From JABMOV01 sp964344305 (GTDB lineage Bacteria > Fidelibacterota > Marinisomatia > Marinisomatales > JABMOV01), in the NCBI GenBank assembly GCA_964344305.1, contig CAYFMT010000008.1, forward strand, positions 29,723-93,722: 64,000 nt of DNA, in the 5' to 3' direction. The notes beneath the pieces are model-generated. The model was not told where the DNA came from. It saw nothing but the letters and a program-made list of their open reading frames with translations, and did no database searches. Each line of letters starts with the position of its first letter. Position 1 is the stretch's first letter. A program made the position numbers and the translations under genes. Of this stretch, positions 45,412-55,545 are shown piece by piece.

Positions 45412-45654
45412 TCAATGTTGACAAATATTCTGTCTTACAGGTGATATTTGACCACCGTGCAATTCAATTTTTCCGCGTTGAATCAGGAATTGCACCAGTT
45501 GATCCACATCAAAGAGGTATCCGGAGCAATTGGTGAATCGGGCATCGCTACCAAATTGTGTATGTACTTTCTCTTTCAGGCTGTCAATCGTGAAGGTTCC
45601 TGCATCATTTACGATCAGGTTCAATACTTCGTGTGCGTGATAGGGTTCGTTCAT
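45412..45654 (-). CDS. YecH-like metal-binding protein
   Basis: 80 residues from the ATG at 45654, which has GGGAG five bases upstream; a TTG 12 bases earlier would remove that spacing. HAHEVLNLI, FTIDSLKEKVHTQFGSDARFTNCSG and the histidines at both ends match the YecH/DUF2492 family, believed to bind metal. Function unknown. Confidence 0.85.
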   Translation of the reverse strand: MNEPYHAHEVLNLIVNDAGTFTIDSLKEKVHTQFGSDARFTNCSGYLFDVDQLVQFLIQRGKIELHGGQISPVRQNICQH

Positions 45655-45720
45655 TTCATCTCCCAATTGAGGGTGAAATTTACAAGAAAATTCAGGACTT
45701 GTATATCATAAAAGGATATA

Positions 45721-46323
45721 TCAGGACAGGTTGTACAAGGATGACACTTCCCTGTAAAAAGCTGCCAGTGGAAACCCTACAACATTGTAAAAGCAACCCT
45801 CCACTTTATCTACGCATACAGAAAACCAATCCTGGATACCATAGCTTCCTGCTTTGTCGAACGGTTTATACCTATCAATATAATAGTCGATTTCCTCTTT
45901 GGATAATTCTTTAAACGTCACATGAGTCTCATCCGTAAATGTATGGTCAACATTCTGTGACACATGCTGGATAGACACACCGGTTATCACTGTGTGTGTT
46001 CTCCCTGATAGAGACGATAACATGGAGAAACTGTCTTTTCGATCTCCAGGTTTTCCAAGGATTGCATGATCTCTTACCACAATTGTGTCGGCGCCAATAA
46101 CGAGAGAATCCTTCTCAATATAAGCAATATCCATGGCTTTCAAACGTGCATAGTGTCCTGCAAAATCATGTGGTGGAAGATCAATGTCGAAATCTTCATG
46201 GATGGATGATGGTTTTACTGTAAAGGTGATACCTACCTGCGTTAGGAGTCCCTTTCTCCTCGGAGATGCTGAAGCCAGAATAACAGGTGGTAATGAGGAG
46301 AACATGCTATCTGAATTTAGCAC
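45721..46323 (-). CDS. maf: Maf nucleotide pyrophosphatase
   Basis: 200 residues. VILASASPRRKGLLTQVGI, SLVIGADTIVVRD, GRTHTVITGVSI and SYGIQDWFSVCVDKVEG are conserved. It hydrolyses non-canonical or modified NTPs (dTTP/UTP or m7GTP type; ADTIV suggests the YhdE-like dTTP/UTP group). It overlaps the upstream sortase gene by 17 bases. Confidence 0.94.
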   Translation of the reverse strand: MLNSDSMFSSLPPVILASASPRRKGLLTQVGITFTVKPSSIHEDFDIDLPPHDFAGHYARLKAMDIAYIEKDSLVIGADTIVVRDHAILGKPGDRKDSFSMLSSLSGRTHTVITGVSIQHVSQNVDHTFTDETHVTFKELSKEEIDYYIDRYKPFDKAGSYGIQDWFSVCVDKVEGCFYNVVGFPLAAFYREVSSLYNLS

Positions 46324-49300
46324 ATGTTTTTATCTGGGTAACGGTTTTATCGTCGGTAATAGCTTTGATTTGATAGAGATAGGCACCGTTGGCAATATCA
46401 TCACCAAAATCATCTTTTCCATCCCAGTCTATGGCATGATATCCTTCAGTAAAAAATCCTGCATCCAGATCTTTGATCTTCCGTCCAGATAAGGTGTAAA
46501 TGGAAATTTCAATCTCTGATTCCTGTGTTACTTCAAAAGCAAATTGTGTATCATGTGAAAAAGGATTTGGGTAATTGTACACGTGAAAGAGTGACAGTTT
46601 TCTCTCCTCAATGAGGTCCAGGTTAATGGAGGCTTCCCCGGGGTTATTGGCACTGTCCCAGGCTTTCACGCTGATTTCCAGGGATTCTGATCCCTGATCA
46701 GGGTGAATCATAAAAGAACCGGTGGTAATGCTGTTAGGGTTATAAATAAACCGATCCGTTACATCCAATTCTGTTCCGGTATCCTTATCCGTCATCACAA
46801 TTTCATGACCAATATGACCCGTTACATTGACCCCAATGGGATCAGTGATCTGCACTCGAATATTCTCACCCTGTCTGAGGTGGTCACCGGAATAAAGTGG
46901 TAAACCACTTTCCGTCTGAAATGAAATAATGGGACCTTCATCATCCTGTACAATCTCACCTCCACGTATCATGACATTGTCAAAATGTCCTAAAGCCTCA
47001 ATGAGAGGATCCCCATTGGTAGCGAGATACATGGTGATGGTTCCAGGCTCACTGGAATAGCTGAAATCACCGGGAATTCGTATGGGTGATGAGATAGAAT
47101 TACTTTCTGAAGTGAACTGTCCTCGAAATAGAGTTCCTCCCTGGAGATCAAATGAAATGGATTGGGGATTTGATTGATAGAAATAATGCCGTGTTACAGA
47201 TTCGTTTCGATCCGACAATTGAATAACGCCACTGCTTCCACCAGTGGAAAAATCATAGGAAGCGAATACACGACCCGTATCCAGTGTCATAAGTGTATCC
47301 GGTGATACATGTGAAATCTGCACCGAGCGATTCGGGATAGTGAACGGTGTAGCCGGATCTCCAAGCAGTTGAAAATACTCACCTGATGTGTTACCGGTTT
47401 TCGCACTCTGAAGAATATGCCCAATGGGATGTGGTGTAACCTGCTGGTTTGGGAAAATGGAGTTGAATATTTGTTCGATATAGAACTCATTGCTGGAGAA
47501 TGTGATGGCACGGGTTGTGGTGATGACGCCACAGGCACCTTTAACAAGTCGAATAATATCCTCAGAGAACGCTTCCGTATCCACATCGTCAAAATGACCC
47601 CAGCTGCAGGTGCCTGCGATCCACAGCGGGAGCTTGTTTCCCGTATTGATCAAATCCAGGTCTCGATCCTGCATGAGAAGTCGCTCCTGGGCCCATTGAT
47701 GGGGGCTTCCGTGACCGATATAGTTGATGACGGCCGTTCCCTGGGACAGGGCGTCAAGAATTGCTTCTGTCGCATCCGGTTTTACCACACCAAATGTAGA
47801 GGCATCGTTCACTTCAGGATATTCAACTGTATAAATCTTGTTTAGAAGAACTGCCGGGTGAGCCAGTGAGGCCACTGTTTCCGAATTAAATGTATGGGTT
47901 TTTTCCAGGTTGGCAGATGTTTCATAGGGGCGTGCACCATCATCTGCCACAAGTGTCAACCGCTGACGCCAGATCCCCAGTTCAGGTTCCGATTCAAATT
48001 CCACGATTTTTTCCACAAACCGATGCACATCATTCTCGTTGTGAGCAGGATACCGGCCAATGGATAATTCAGGAATTTTGCCATGGAATGAGGCATATCT
48101 GTCATCGGTACAATGGGAACTGCTGTGTGTACCAATTTCGATGGTAGGAACGATGGTTTTACTGTTTCCCGTAATATTCTGATAGTCAAAATCCGCATCA
48201 CCAAGAATCAGCACATATTCTGGTACGGGGTTCGCCCAGTATTCCTGTGTCCATTGGAGAAAAGAATGAATGGCAAATGGATCCGCATTACCACCGCTGA
48301 ACTCGTCGTAAATGGTCTCAAGGGCTGCGTACACTGAGCTTCCCCGGTGCTCACGCAATGGTTCAGCAGCGGTTCTGAAAGCTTCCGGTCCGATAATAAT
48401 ATGTGATTTACCTGCCTGGGTATGTCGCAGTGTGGAAAATAATTGAAGGGGTACAACAACCAATTCCTCAATCTCTGTCACCTGGTCTGTCTGGAACATG
48501 ATGAATTCATGGTAGGTATTGGCAAGGCTGTTGTAAGCGATGTTGCCATTTCCATCCAGGAGATGATTTACTGGTTGAAACGGATCCGTTACATCCCAGA
48601 TGATGGGAGGGTTGGAATAATTGACCTTCAGCTGTACTGCGCCTGAATTCAAGTGAGAGAAAAAGTGAATAGGTTCATCCTCAAACACCAGGGATCGAAA
48701 ATACTGAAATGTAGCGTAATCGAAATAAGGGGCTGATGCCTGATGGGATGAATTATTTTTCAGATGGAAAAAGAGAGAGGTTTCATCCGAATGAGAAGAC
48801 AGGTCAAGACTGATTGTCCTGCTTCTTTGACTCCATGCATTGATGGTAATATTCTCGATAGACGGGCTCTGGGTACTTCCCACATGGACTGACACGGAAT
48901 GGGGAGGCGCTGACGAAACAGACGCTGAGTAGTTTCCTTTGAATCCCAGGGATAGGCTACCTGCCAGGTCCGGTACGATGTGGGATGAAGTAAAATTCAT
49001 GCTGTAAACTGCATTTCTTGATATGGTTGTGCCTACCCAAAGGAGTCCCGAATTGTGTGGATTTGTCAGATCATATTCTATCCGCTGGAGAACCCGACCA
49101 TATGTTAAGAGGCTTGGGTTCTGGACGGATTCATTGTAATCGTGAATTCTTTCTCCTTCTTCTCCTGATGTTTCCGGGATTAGAATCCAGTATTTATTAG
49201 AGGAGAAATATACATTCTGAGAGAATGAAATATTTGTTCCCTGGTCAAATCCTTTGGCGCCTCTGCCATAGAAATAAAATGTATCGGATGCGTTAAGAAT

Positions 49301-50059
49301 ACCATTCCCATCATCATCCACCCTCATAGCCACTTCCTGGAGGTTTTCGGGGACAGGTTGATAGGTTCCAGTAGGGGAGAATCTGTTATGAAAGTCATTC
49401 ATGCGTTCCCTGCCGGCAGATGAATGAGTGTACAACTTGATCTGGGATATGTCGATGGAATTGACAGGTACCTGCTGAAGCAGTGTCTGACCTGTAAATG
49501 AGTACATGCCATCTGAATCTATCTCCATTACGATCCAGTCTCCATCAGGGAGATCTACAATACGATGTGATCGATTTCTCGGTATTTCTGTAACCCAGTT
49601 TCGTGAAACATCCCAGTTAATGACTCTATTACCCAGATTACGCTCTTGTCGTTTTGTGGGAAATCCAATTGAACCCAGAGTTTCATTGAAGTGGATCAAT
49701 ATAGTTGTTATTCGTGCAAAGTCAATAAGATCTATACGAGGTGTGATTTGAAGGGTGGCTGTTTCCAGTCCATGAAGTACTTGCTGATTGGTCCATTTTA
49801 TTTCCACAGGAAGGCTATCATCAACCGTTTGCGTAATGGCTTCTCTCATTGATCTTTCAATGGACACTGATGGCAGTGCTTTTGTCGGAAGTCCTATCAA
49901 AATGGAAACAGGCTTCAAGTCATCCGGATGTTCTCCTGATGCTTTATATTGGATGATCAATTCGTCATTCGTGGATGATAGGATGGTCATCTCCGTTTCT
50001 CCCAACAGAATTGATGAGAAAACGAGGGTGATTAAGATGACGATGTTTTTGAAACGCAT
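46307..50059 (-). CDS. porU: PorU-like C25 peptidase (type IX secretion sortase)
   Basis: About 1250 residues. The signal-peptide start MRFKNIVILITLVFSSILL begins at 50059; a GTG at 50077 has a better ribosome-binding site (AAAGGAAG) and would add six residues; the frame stays open to 50164. A gingipain-type (C25) domain occupies the middle, with YVLILGDADFDYQ, the catalytic-His segment VINYIGHGSPHQWAQ and the catalytic-Cys segment WIAGTCSWGHFD. The C-terminus is a T9SS/FlgD-like domain (YNYPNPFSHDTQFAFE ... NGAYLYQIKAI). PorU removes sorting domains and attaches cargo to the surface in T9SS. The three other proteins here with sorting domains are its likely substrates. Confidence 0.9.
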   Translation of the reverse strand: MRFKNIVILITLVFSSILLGETEMTILSSTNDELIIQYKASGEHPDDLKPVSILIGLPTKALPSVSIERSMREAITQTVDDSLPVEIKWTNQQVLHGLETATLQITPRIDLIDFARITTILIHFNETLGSIGFPTKRQERNLGNRVINWDVSRNWVTEIPRNRSHRIVDLPDGDWIVMEIDSDGMYSFTGQTLLQQVPVNSIDISQIKLYTHSSAGRERMNDFHNRFSPTGTYQPVPENLQEVAMRVDDDGNGILNASDTFYFYGRGAKGFDQGTNISFSQNVYFSSNKYWILIPETSGEEGERIHDYNESVQNPSLLTYGRVLQRIEYDLTNPHNSGLLWVGTTISRNAVYSMNFTSSHIVPDLAGSLSLGFKGNYSASVSSAPPHSVSVHVGSTQSPSIENITINAWSQRSRTISLDLSSHSDETSLFFHLKNNSSHQASAPYFDYATFQYFRSLVFEDEPIHFFSHLNSGAVQLKVNYSNPPIIWDVTDPFQPVNHLLDGNGNIAYNSLANTYHEFIMFQTDQVTEIEELVVVPLQLFSTLRHTQAGKSHIIIGPEAFRTAAEPLREHRGSSVYAALETIYDEFSGGNADPFAIHSFLQWTQEYWANPVPEYVLILGDADFDYQNITGNSKTIVPTIEIGTHSSSHCTDDRYASFHGKIPELSIGRYPAHNENDVHRFVEKIVEFESEPELGIWRQRLTLVADDGARPYETSANLEKTHTFNSETVASLAHPAVLLNKIYTVEYPEVNDASTFGVVKPDATEAILDALSQGTAVINYIGHGSPHQWAQERLLMQDRDLDLINTGNKLPLWIAGTCSWGHFDDVDTEAFSEDIIRLVKGACGVITTTRAITFSSNEFYIEQIFNSIFPNQQVTPHPIGHILQSAKTGNTSGEYFQLLGDPATPFTIPNRSVQISHVSPDTLMTLDTGRVFASYDFSTGGSSGVIQLSDRNESVTRHYFYQSNPQSISFDLQGGTLFRGQFTSESNSISSPIRIPGDFSYSSEPGTITMYLATNGDPLIEALGHFDNVMIRGGEIVQDDEGPIISFQTESGLPLYSGDHLRQGENIRVQITDPIGVNVTGHIGHEIVMTDKDTGTELDVTDRFIYNPNSITTGSFMIHPDQGSESLEISVKAWDSANNPGEASINLDLIEERKLSLFHVYNYPNPFSHDTQFAFEVTQESEIEISIYTLSGRKIKDLDAGFFTEGYHAIDWDGKDDFGDDIANGAYLYQIKAITDDKTVTQIKTCAKFR

Positions 50060-50275
50060 ATGGCGTAAAATATACACACGGACTTCCTTTAGTCGATTGG
50101 ATATATCCTGAATATCAGAGTAATTTTTCACCCGTTGCTGTCCGCAAAATGACGCTTTTCCCATGCGTTTAGTCTGCTTCGAGTGATGGATAAAATTTGT
50201 ACTGGTTCATTGTGAACTTCCTTACGTAATGATGAATGCCAGGTTCCTTATCACTTTATAACATTTGAGGAAACT

Positions 50276-52540
50276 ATGTTTGATCTGGATATGATAAAAA
50301 CCGTGTATGAACGATTCACCCGCCAAATGGATGCCATTCGAACGGTAGTCAATCGACCCTTAACCGCCACCGAAAAAATTCTTTATTCTCATGTCTTTGA
50401 TCAAGATTCCATTCGTTCCTTCAAGCGAGGTGAGGATTATGTCGAATTTCAACCTGACAGGGTGGCGATGCAGGATGCCACGGCGCAAATGGCTCTTCTT
50501 CAGTTTCTCCAGGCAGGTAAACAGAGAACAGCGGTTCCTTCTACAGTCCATTGTGACCATCTCATCCAGGCAAAAGATGGTGCTTTGACTGATCTCGAAT
50601 CTGCCAAAGTAACGAATGGAGAAGTCTATTCATTCCTCGAGTCTGTATCGAATAAATATGGCATAGGGTTCTGGAAGCCCGGTGCAGGGATCATTCATCA
50701 GGTCATTCTTGAAAACTACGCATTTCCAGGCGGAATGATGATCGGTACAGATTCCCACACCGTTAACGCCGGGGGATTGGGGATGATCGCTATTGGAGTC
50801 GGTGGAGCAGATGCGGTTGATGTTATGGCAGGGATGCCCTGGGAACTGAAATTCCCAAAACTTATTGGTGTAAAACTCACAGGGAAGATGAGTGGTTGGA
50901 CATCGGCGAAAGATGTGATTTTAAAGGTGGCAGGATTGCTCACGGTAAAAGGTGGCACAGGTGCCATTGTGGAATATTTTGGTCCCGGTGCAGAATCCAT
51001 TTCCTGCACAGGAAAAGGTACCATTTGTAATATGGGTGCGGAAATTGGGGCCACCACATCCATGTTTGGATTTGATGCATCCATGTCTCGGTACCTGAAG
51101 AATACGGGTCGCGAAGAAGTGGCTAACCTCGCCGAGACCCATAGCTCACTTTTAACGGCAGATGACGAGGTATATGCATCACCGGAATCCTATTTTGATG
51201 AGGTCATAGAGATCAATTTATCAGAACTGGAACCACATATAAACGGTCCATTTACACCAGACCTTGCTACACCTGTTTCAAAGATGAAAGAGGCAGTGGA
51301 AGGAAACAACTGGCCTGAAAAACTGGATGTGGGGCTTATCGGATCCTGTACAAATTCATCTTACGAGGATATTTCCCGTGCCGCATCCCTGGCAAAGCAG
51401 GCGATGGATAAAGGGTTGAAAGTGCAATCTGAGTATACGGTAACACCTGGATCTGAGCTGGTTCGATTTACGGTTGAACGTGATGGTTACCTGAAAACTT
51501 TTGAAGATATTGGTGGTGTCATCCTTGCGAATGCCTGCGGTCCCTGCATAGGACAGTGGGCTCGGCATGGAGCAGAAAAACAGGAGAAAAACTCGATTAT
51601 TACATCCTTTAACAGGAATTTTGCAAAACGGAATGATGGAAATCCAAATACGCATGGGTTTGTGGCATCTCCCGAGATTGTTACAGCATTATCCATTGCA
51701 GGAAACATGACTTTCAATCCCATGACCGATTCGCTAATAAATGAAGATGGTCAGGAAGTCATGCTTGATGAACCTACAGGATATGAATTGCCTCCAAAAG
51801 GGTTTGATGCAACGGATATTGGATATCAGGCACCCGCTGAGGATGGATCAGGTGTTGAAATCATAGTTGATCCCACATCGGAAAGACTGCAGTTGCTTGA
51901 GCCCTTTGCCCCATGGGATGGCAAAAATATCACTGGCATGAAACTGCTTATTAAGGCAAAAGGAAAATGTACAACGGATCATATCAGCATGGCCGGACCG
52001 TGGTTGCGGTTCCGTGGTCACCTGGATAACATTTCCAATAATATGCTAATAGGGGCTGTGAATTACTTCAATGATAAAACTGATTCCGTGAAGAATCAGC
52101 TGGATGGCAGTTATGGAAGTGTTCCAGCAGTGCAAAGGCAGTACAGGGAAAAGGGAGTCCCTACTATTGTGGTGGGTGATGAAAACTACGGTGAAGGTTC
52201 CAGTCGGGAACATGCAGCCATGGAACCACGGCATCTCGGTGTACGGGTTGTGCTGGTGAGATCCTTTGCAAGGATACATGAAACAAACCTCAAGAAGCAG
52301 GGCATGCTGGGATTAACTTTTGCAAGTAAGGGTGATTATGACCTGATTCAAGAAGACGATACATGTGATTTCATTGATCTTGATGAATTTGCACCGGGGA
52401 AACCATTGACGCTCTCTGTAAAGCATATAGATGGATCCACACATGAAATCCTATGCAATCATACCTACAATAACACACAGATCCAGTGGTTCAAAGCAGG
52501 GTCCGCATTGAACAATATCGCAGGAGAAAACAGGGGATAA
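50276..52540 (+). CDS. acn: Aconitate hydratase
   Basis: 754 residues, mitochondrial-type aconitase. Interconverts citrate and isocitrate. The 4Fe-4S cysteines are in GSCTNSSYED and ANACGPCIGQW; the swivelling domain shows VGDENYGEGSSREHAAMEPRHLG. The serA gene starts two bases after the stop, so the two are one transcript. Confidence 0.96.
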   Translation: MFDLDMIKTVYERFTRQMDAIRTVVNRPLTATEKILYSHVFDQDSIRSFKRGEDYVEFQPDRVAMQDATAQMALLQFLQAGKQRTAVPSTVHCDHLIQAKDGALTDLESAKVTNGEVYSFLESVSNKYGIGFWKPGAGIIHQVILENYAFPGGMMIGTDSHTVNAGGLGMIAIGVGGADAVDVMAGMPWELKFPKLIGVKLTGKMSGWTSAKDVILKVAGLLTVKGGTGAIVEYFGPGAESISCTGKGTICNMGAEIGATTSMFGFDASMSRYLKNTGREEVANLAETHSSLLTADDEVYASPESYFDEVIEINLSELEPHINGPFTPDLATPVSKMKEAVEGNNWPEKLDVGLIGSCTNSSYEDISRAASLAKQAMDKGLKVQSEYTVTPGSELVRFTVERDGYLKTFEDIGGVILANACGPCIGQWARHGAEKQEKNSIITSFNRNFAKRNDGNPNTHGFVASPEIVTALSIAGNMTFNPMTDSLINEDGQEVMLDEPTGYELPPKGFDATDIGYQAPAEDGSGVEIIVDPTSERLQLLEPFAPWDGKNITGMKLLIKAKGKCTTDHISMAGPWLRFRGHLDNISNNMLIGAVNYFNDKTDSVKNQLDGSYGSVPAVQRQYREKGVPTIVVGDENYGEGSSREHAAMEPRHLGVRVVLVRSFARIHETNLKKQGMLGLTFASKGDYDLIQEDDTCDFIDLDEFAPGKPLTLSVKHIDGSTHEILCNHTYNNTQIQWFKAGSALNNIAGENRG

Positions 52541-52541
52541 C

Positions 52542-54122
52542 ATGAAAAAAGTTCTGGTTACGGATCCCATAGCACAATCCGGTAAGGATATTCTCGAATC
52601 TGCGGGATTGACACTGGAATACTATCCGGAAAAAACGGAGGAAGACCTTCGGCGATTGCTTCCGGAGATCCACGGGTGGATCATACGAAGCGGTACGAAA
52701 ATCACTGATAAACATTTTGCCATGGCCACACAGCTTGAAGCGGTGGGGCGTGCCGGTGTTGGAGTAGACAATATTAATATCCCTGCTGCAACGAAGCATG
52801 GTGTCGTCGTTATGAATACACCGGATGTCAATACCATATCAGCCGCGGAACATACGGTAGGCTTGATCCTTGCCATGTCCAGGAATATTCCCCAGGGACA
52901 TGGTGGATTGCAAAAGGGTGATTGGAACCGTCATCTTCTGGTAGGAACAGAGCTAAGGGGAAAAACCCTTGGTGTAGTAGGCCTCGGGAAAATTGGACGT
53001 GAAGTGATCCAGCGATGCCTCCCATTTGAGATGAATGTTCTGGGTTACGATCCCTTTATTGATCAAAGCATGTTTGATCCAGAGAAAGTGACAGTGTGCG
53101 ACCTGGATACCCTTACCTGCGAAGCAGACTATATCACATTACATGTTCCACTGGTGGATGCGACCCGTGATCTCTTTGATACTGAGCGATTCAAGATGAT
53201 GAAACCCGGGTCCAGAATCGTTAATGTAGCACGTGGTGGCGTCATAAATGAATCGGAATTAGCCGATGCCTTGAACAACGATTTCATTGCCGGTGCTGCG
53301 GTGGATGTTTTTATTGGGGAACCTATTTCTGGTGATCACCCACTTGTGTCTGCAAAAAACTGCATTTTAACGCCTCACCTGGGGGCCTCAACAATGGAGG
53401 CAAAAGAAGGTGTATCCATTGCTGTTTGCAAACAGGTGAGAGATTACCTTGACAAACAGACACTCACCAACGCCTTGAATCTGCCCATTACCGATATGTC
53501 CGTACTGAAGGACCTACAGCATTTTCTTACACTTGCAGAAAAAATCGGGACTGTTCAATCTCAGTTATCCTCAGGAGCTATCAAGCATGTTACGGTGGAA
53601 TGCCACGGTGCATTCAAAGAGCAGAAACCGCTGGCACTTGCATGTCTAAAGGGCTTGCTGACAGAACGAATTCCTGATCGTATCAATTATATCAATGCAG
53701 AATCCCTGGCAAAAGAACAGGGAATTACGGTGGAAACGATCGGGGGAGAATCGGTAAAACCATTTTCTGATCTGATTCGTGTCATTGTGGACACGGATGA
53801 AGGTGACTACAGAATCGATGGGACTGTATTTGGTGAGGACCAGGTACGATTTGTAAACATGCTTGGTTTTGACATGGAATTGAACCCTGAAGGCAATCTC
53901 GTGCTTATTCAGAACAAAGATATTCCCGGGGTGGTCGGACAGTTGGGCTCAATCCTTGGGAATCACAGGATCAATATCAGTTCCTATCAACTGGGCAGGG
54001 AAAAGGATACTCAAGTGGCATTTGCCGTCATTCGAACGGATACCCCATTATCTGACGAAAATATCACTGAGATACAGCAATTGGAATCCATCATCAGTAT
54101 CCGTCAGATCCAATGCCATTAA
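52542..54122 (+). CDS. serA: D-3-phosphoglycerate dehydrogenase
   Basis: 526 residues, the long SerA form. Oxidises 3-phosphoglycerate to 3-phosphohydroxypyruvate, first step to serine. GRAGVGVDNINIPAATKHG, NAD motif GVVGLGKIGREVIQRC, catalytic NVARGGVINESEL and HLGASTMEAKEGV, then the intervening ASB domain and a C-terminal ACT domain (QNKDIPGVVGQLGSILGNHRINISS), which likely binds serine for feedback inhibition. Confidence 0.96.
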   Translation: MKKVLVTDPIAQSGKDILESAGLTLEYYPEKTEEDLRRLLPEIHGWIIRSGTKITDKHFAMATQLEAVGRAGVGVDNINIPAATKHGVVVMNTPDVNTISAAEHTVGLILAMSRNIPQGHGGLQKGDWNRHLLVGTELRGKTLGVVGLGKIGREVIQRCLPFEMNVLGYDPFIDQSMFDPEKVTVCDLDTLTCEADYITLHVPLVDATRDLFDTERFKMMKPGSRIVNVARGGVINESELADALNNDFIAGAAVDVFIGEPISGDHPLVSAKNCILTPHLGASTMEAKEGVSIAVCKQVRDYLDKQTLTNALNLPITDMSVLKDLQHFLTLAEKIGTVQSQLSSGAIKHVTVECHGAFKEQKPLALACLKGLLTERIPDRINYINAESLAKEQGITVETIGGESVKPFSDLIRVIVDTDEGDYRIDGTVFGEDQVRFVNMLGFDMELNPEGNLVLIQNKDIPGVVGQLGSILGNHRINISSYQLGREKDTQVAFAVIRTDTPLSDENITEIQQLESIISIRQIQCH

Positions 54123-54219
54123 TTCAGCAGGATCAAATTGATTTTGGACTTCCTTTTCCAAAATAATGATTCGCTGTAAATTTCAGCTTCTTTGAACAAA
54201 AAATATCAGAGGTAACCTT

Positions 54220-54627
54220 ATGACAAAGCTTTGGGATGATTTAAAAAAGAATATGAAGGATTGGAGTACTGCAGCTGTTGAAAAGGCTGAGGAAGTGAGC
54301 AAAATTGCCGTGGCCAAAACGGAGGAGTTGACGAAAATCAGCAAGGTAAAAATTGAAATCCACCAATTGCAGAGGGACCAATCTAAATCCTATGAAAAAA
54401 TTGGCAGAAGTGTGGTCGATCATTTTGATAAGAAAAAGACCTTGAAATCTGATGAGTTGGATGATGTGGTAGCATTATCCGGTGAAATAAAGGAACTTGC
54501 TCAATCCATCCATGAAAAGGAATTGGAAATCAAGAAGATCAAGGAAGAAAGTGATCTTACCGAAGAAGAGGTCAAAGCTGTCGAAGATGTGGTGGAAGAG
54601 GTTAAAGAAGAGGCAGAAGAAAAATAG
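54220..54627 (+). CDS. Small charged coiled-coil protein
   Basis: 135 residues, about 40% charged, predicted helical throughout, with a Glu-rich C-terminus (VEEVKEEAEEK). No signal peptide. The stop is three bases before the sigma-factor start, so they are co-transcribed; a regulatory link such as an anti-sigma role is possible but unsupported by homology. Confidence 0.7.
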   Translation: MTKLWDDLKKNMKDWSTAAVEKAEEVSKIAVAKTEELTKISKVKIEIHQLQRDQSKSYEKIGRSVVDHFDKKKTLKSDELDDVVALSGEIKELAQSIHEKELEIKKIKEESDLTEEEVKAVEDVVEEVKEEAEEK

Positions 54628-54630
54628 TTC

Positions 54631-55479
54631 TTGGACTCCTCAGTCAAATCCAAGTCCACTACTTACCGTGCGTTAAATATATACCTGTCCGAAATAAAAG
54701 GGATTCAGCCTTACACACCTGAAGAAGAAGTAGAGCTGGCCCAGAGAGCCAAGGCAGGGGATAAGGAAGCCTTCCACGGCCTCATTACCCATAACCTTCG
54801 ATTTGTTGTAGCTGTTGCGAAGAAATTCCAGCACCATGGTGTTCCCCTTGAGGATCTTATCAATGAAGGGAATCTGGGTCTGATCAAAGCTGTCCATCGA
54901 TACGATGAGACACGTGGTTTTAGGTTTATTTCCTATGCAGTCTGGTGGATAACCCAAAGCATCCGACTCGCCATTACACGAACAGGAAGAACCATACGAC
55001 TCCCCAGCAACGTGTCTGAATCCATTGGATCTCTATATAAACAATCCCTTGAGCTGGAACAGGTATTTGAACGAGAACCTACCACCGGTGAATTGGCCGA
55101 AATCACCCATAAAACCGTTCACGAAGTGGAACGGCTAATAAAGAACTATACACCGCCTGCATCCATAGATGAGCCTATTAGCGATTCTGATAATACCATG
55201 CATGAATTCATTCGAGCGGAAAACAGCCGTCCCGAAGCAAAGCTGATGAAGGATTCAGTGCACTATGAAATCATGCAGGTGGTTCATACATTGGATGAGC
55301 GAGAAGAATTCGTTATTATGAATTATTTTGGTCTGGATGGGACAAAAAAGAAGACATTGGATGAAATTGGTGAATTGATAGGTATATCCAGGGAACGGGT
55401 GAGGCAGATCAAAGAAAAGGCTTTACAGCGCCTGCGACACTACTCCAGATCTCATCTTCTGCGTCTCTATTTATCCTGA
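54631..55479 (+). CDS. RpoD-type sigma-70 factor, short form
   Basis: 282 residues from a TTG start. Region 1.2 (YLSEIKGIQPYTPEEEVELAQRAKAGD), region 2 (NLRFVVAVAKKFQHHGVPLEDLINEGNLGLIKAVHRYDETRGFRFISYAVWWITQSI), region 3 and the region 4.2 helix-turn-helix (TLDEIGELIGISRERVRQIKEKAL) are all present; region 1.1 is absent. This matches the short primary sigma of Bacteroidota-like bacteria and could be the housekeeping sigma, though a group-2 paralogue is not excluded. Confidence 0.92.
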   Translation: MDSSVKSKSTTYRALNIYLSEIKGIQPYTPEEEVELAQRAKAGDKEAFHGLITHNLRFVVAVAKKFQHHGVPLEDLINEGNLGLIKAVHRYDETRGFRFISYAVWWITQSIRLAITRTGRTIRLPSNVSESIGSLYKQSLELEQVFEREPTTGELAEITHKTVHEVERLIKNYTPPASIDEPISDSDNTMHEFIRAENSRPEAKLMKDSVHYEIMQVVHTLDEREEFVIMNYFGLDGTKKKTLDEIGELIGISRERVRQIKEKALQRLRHYSRSHLLRLYLS

Positions 55480-55545
55480 GACAATAGTTTTGCAATTTGA
55501 TGTTGATCTCAGTAAAATCGACGGTCTAATTGGACCCGTGCATCT

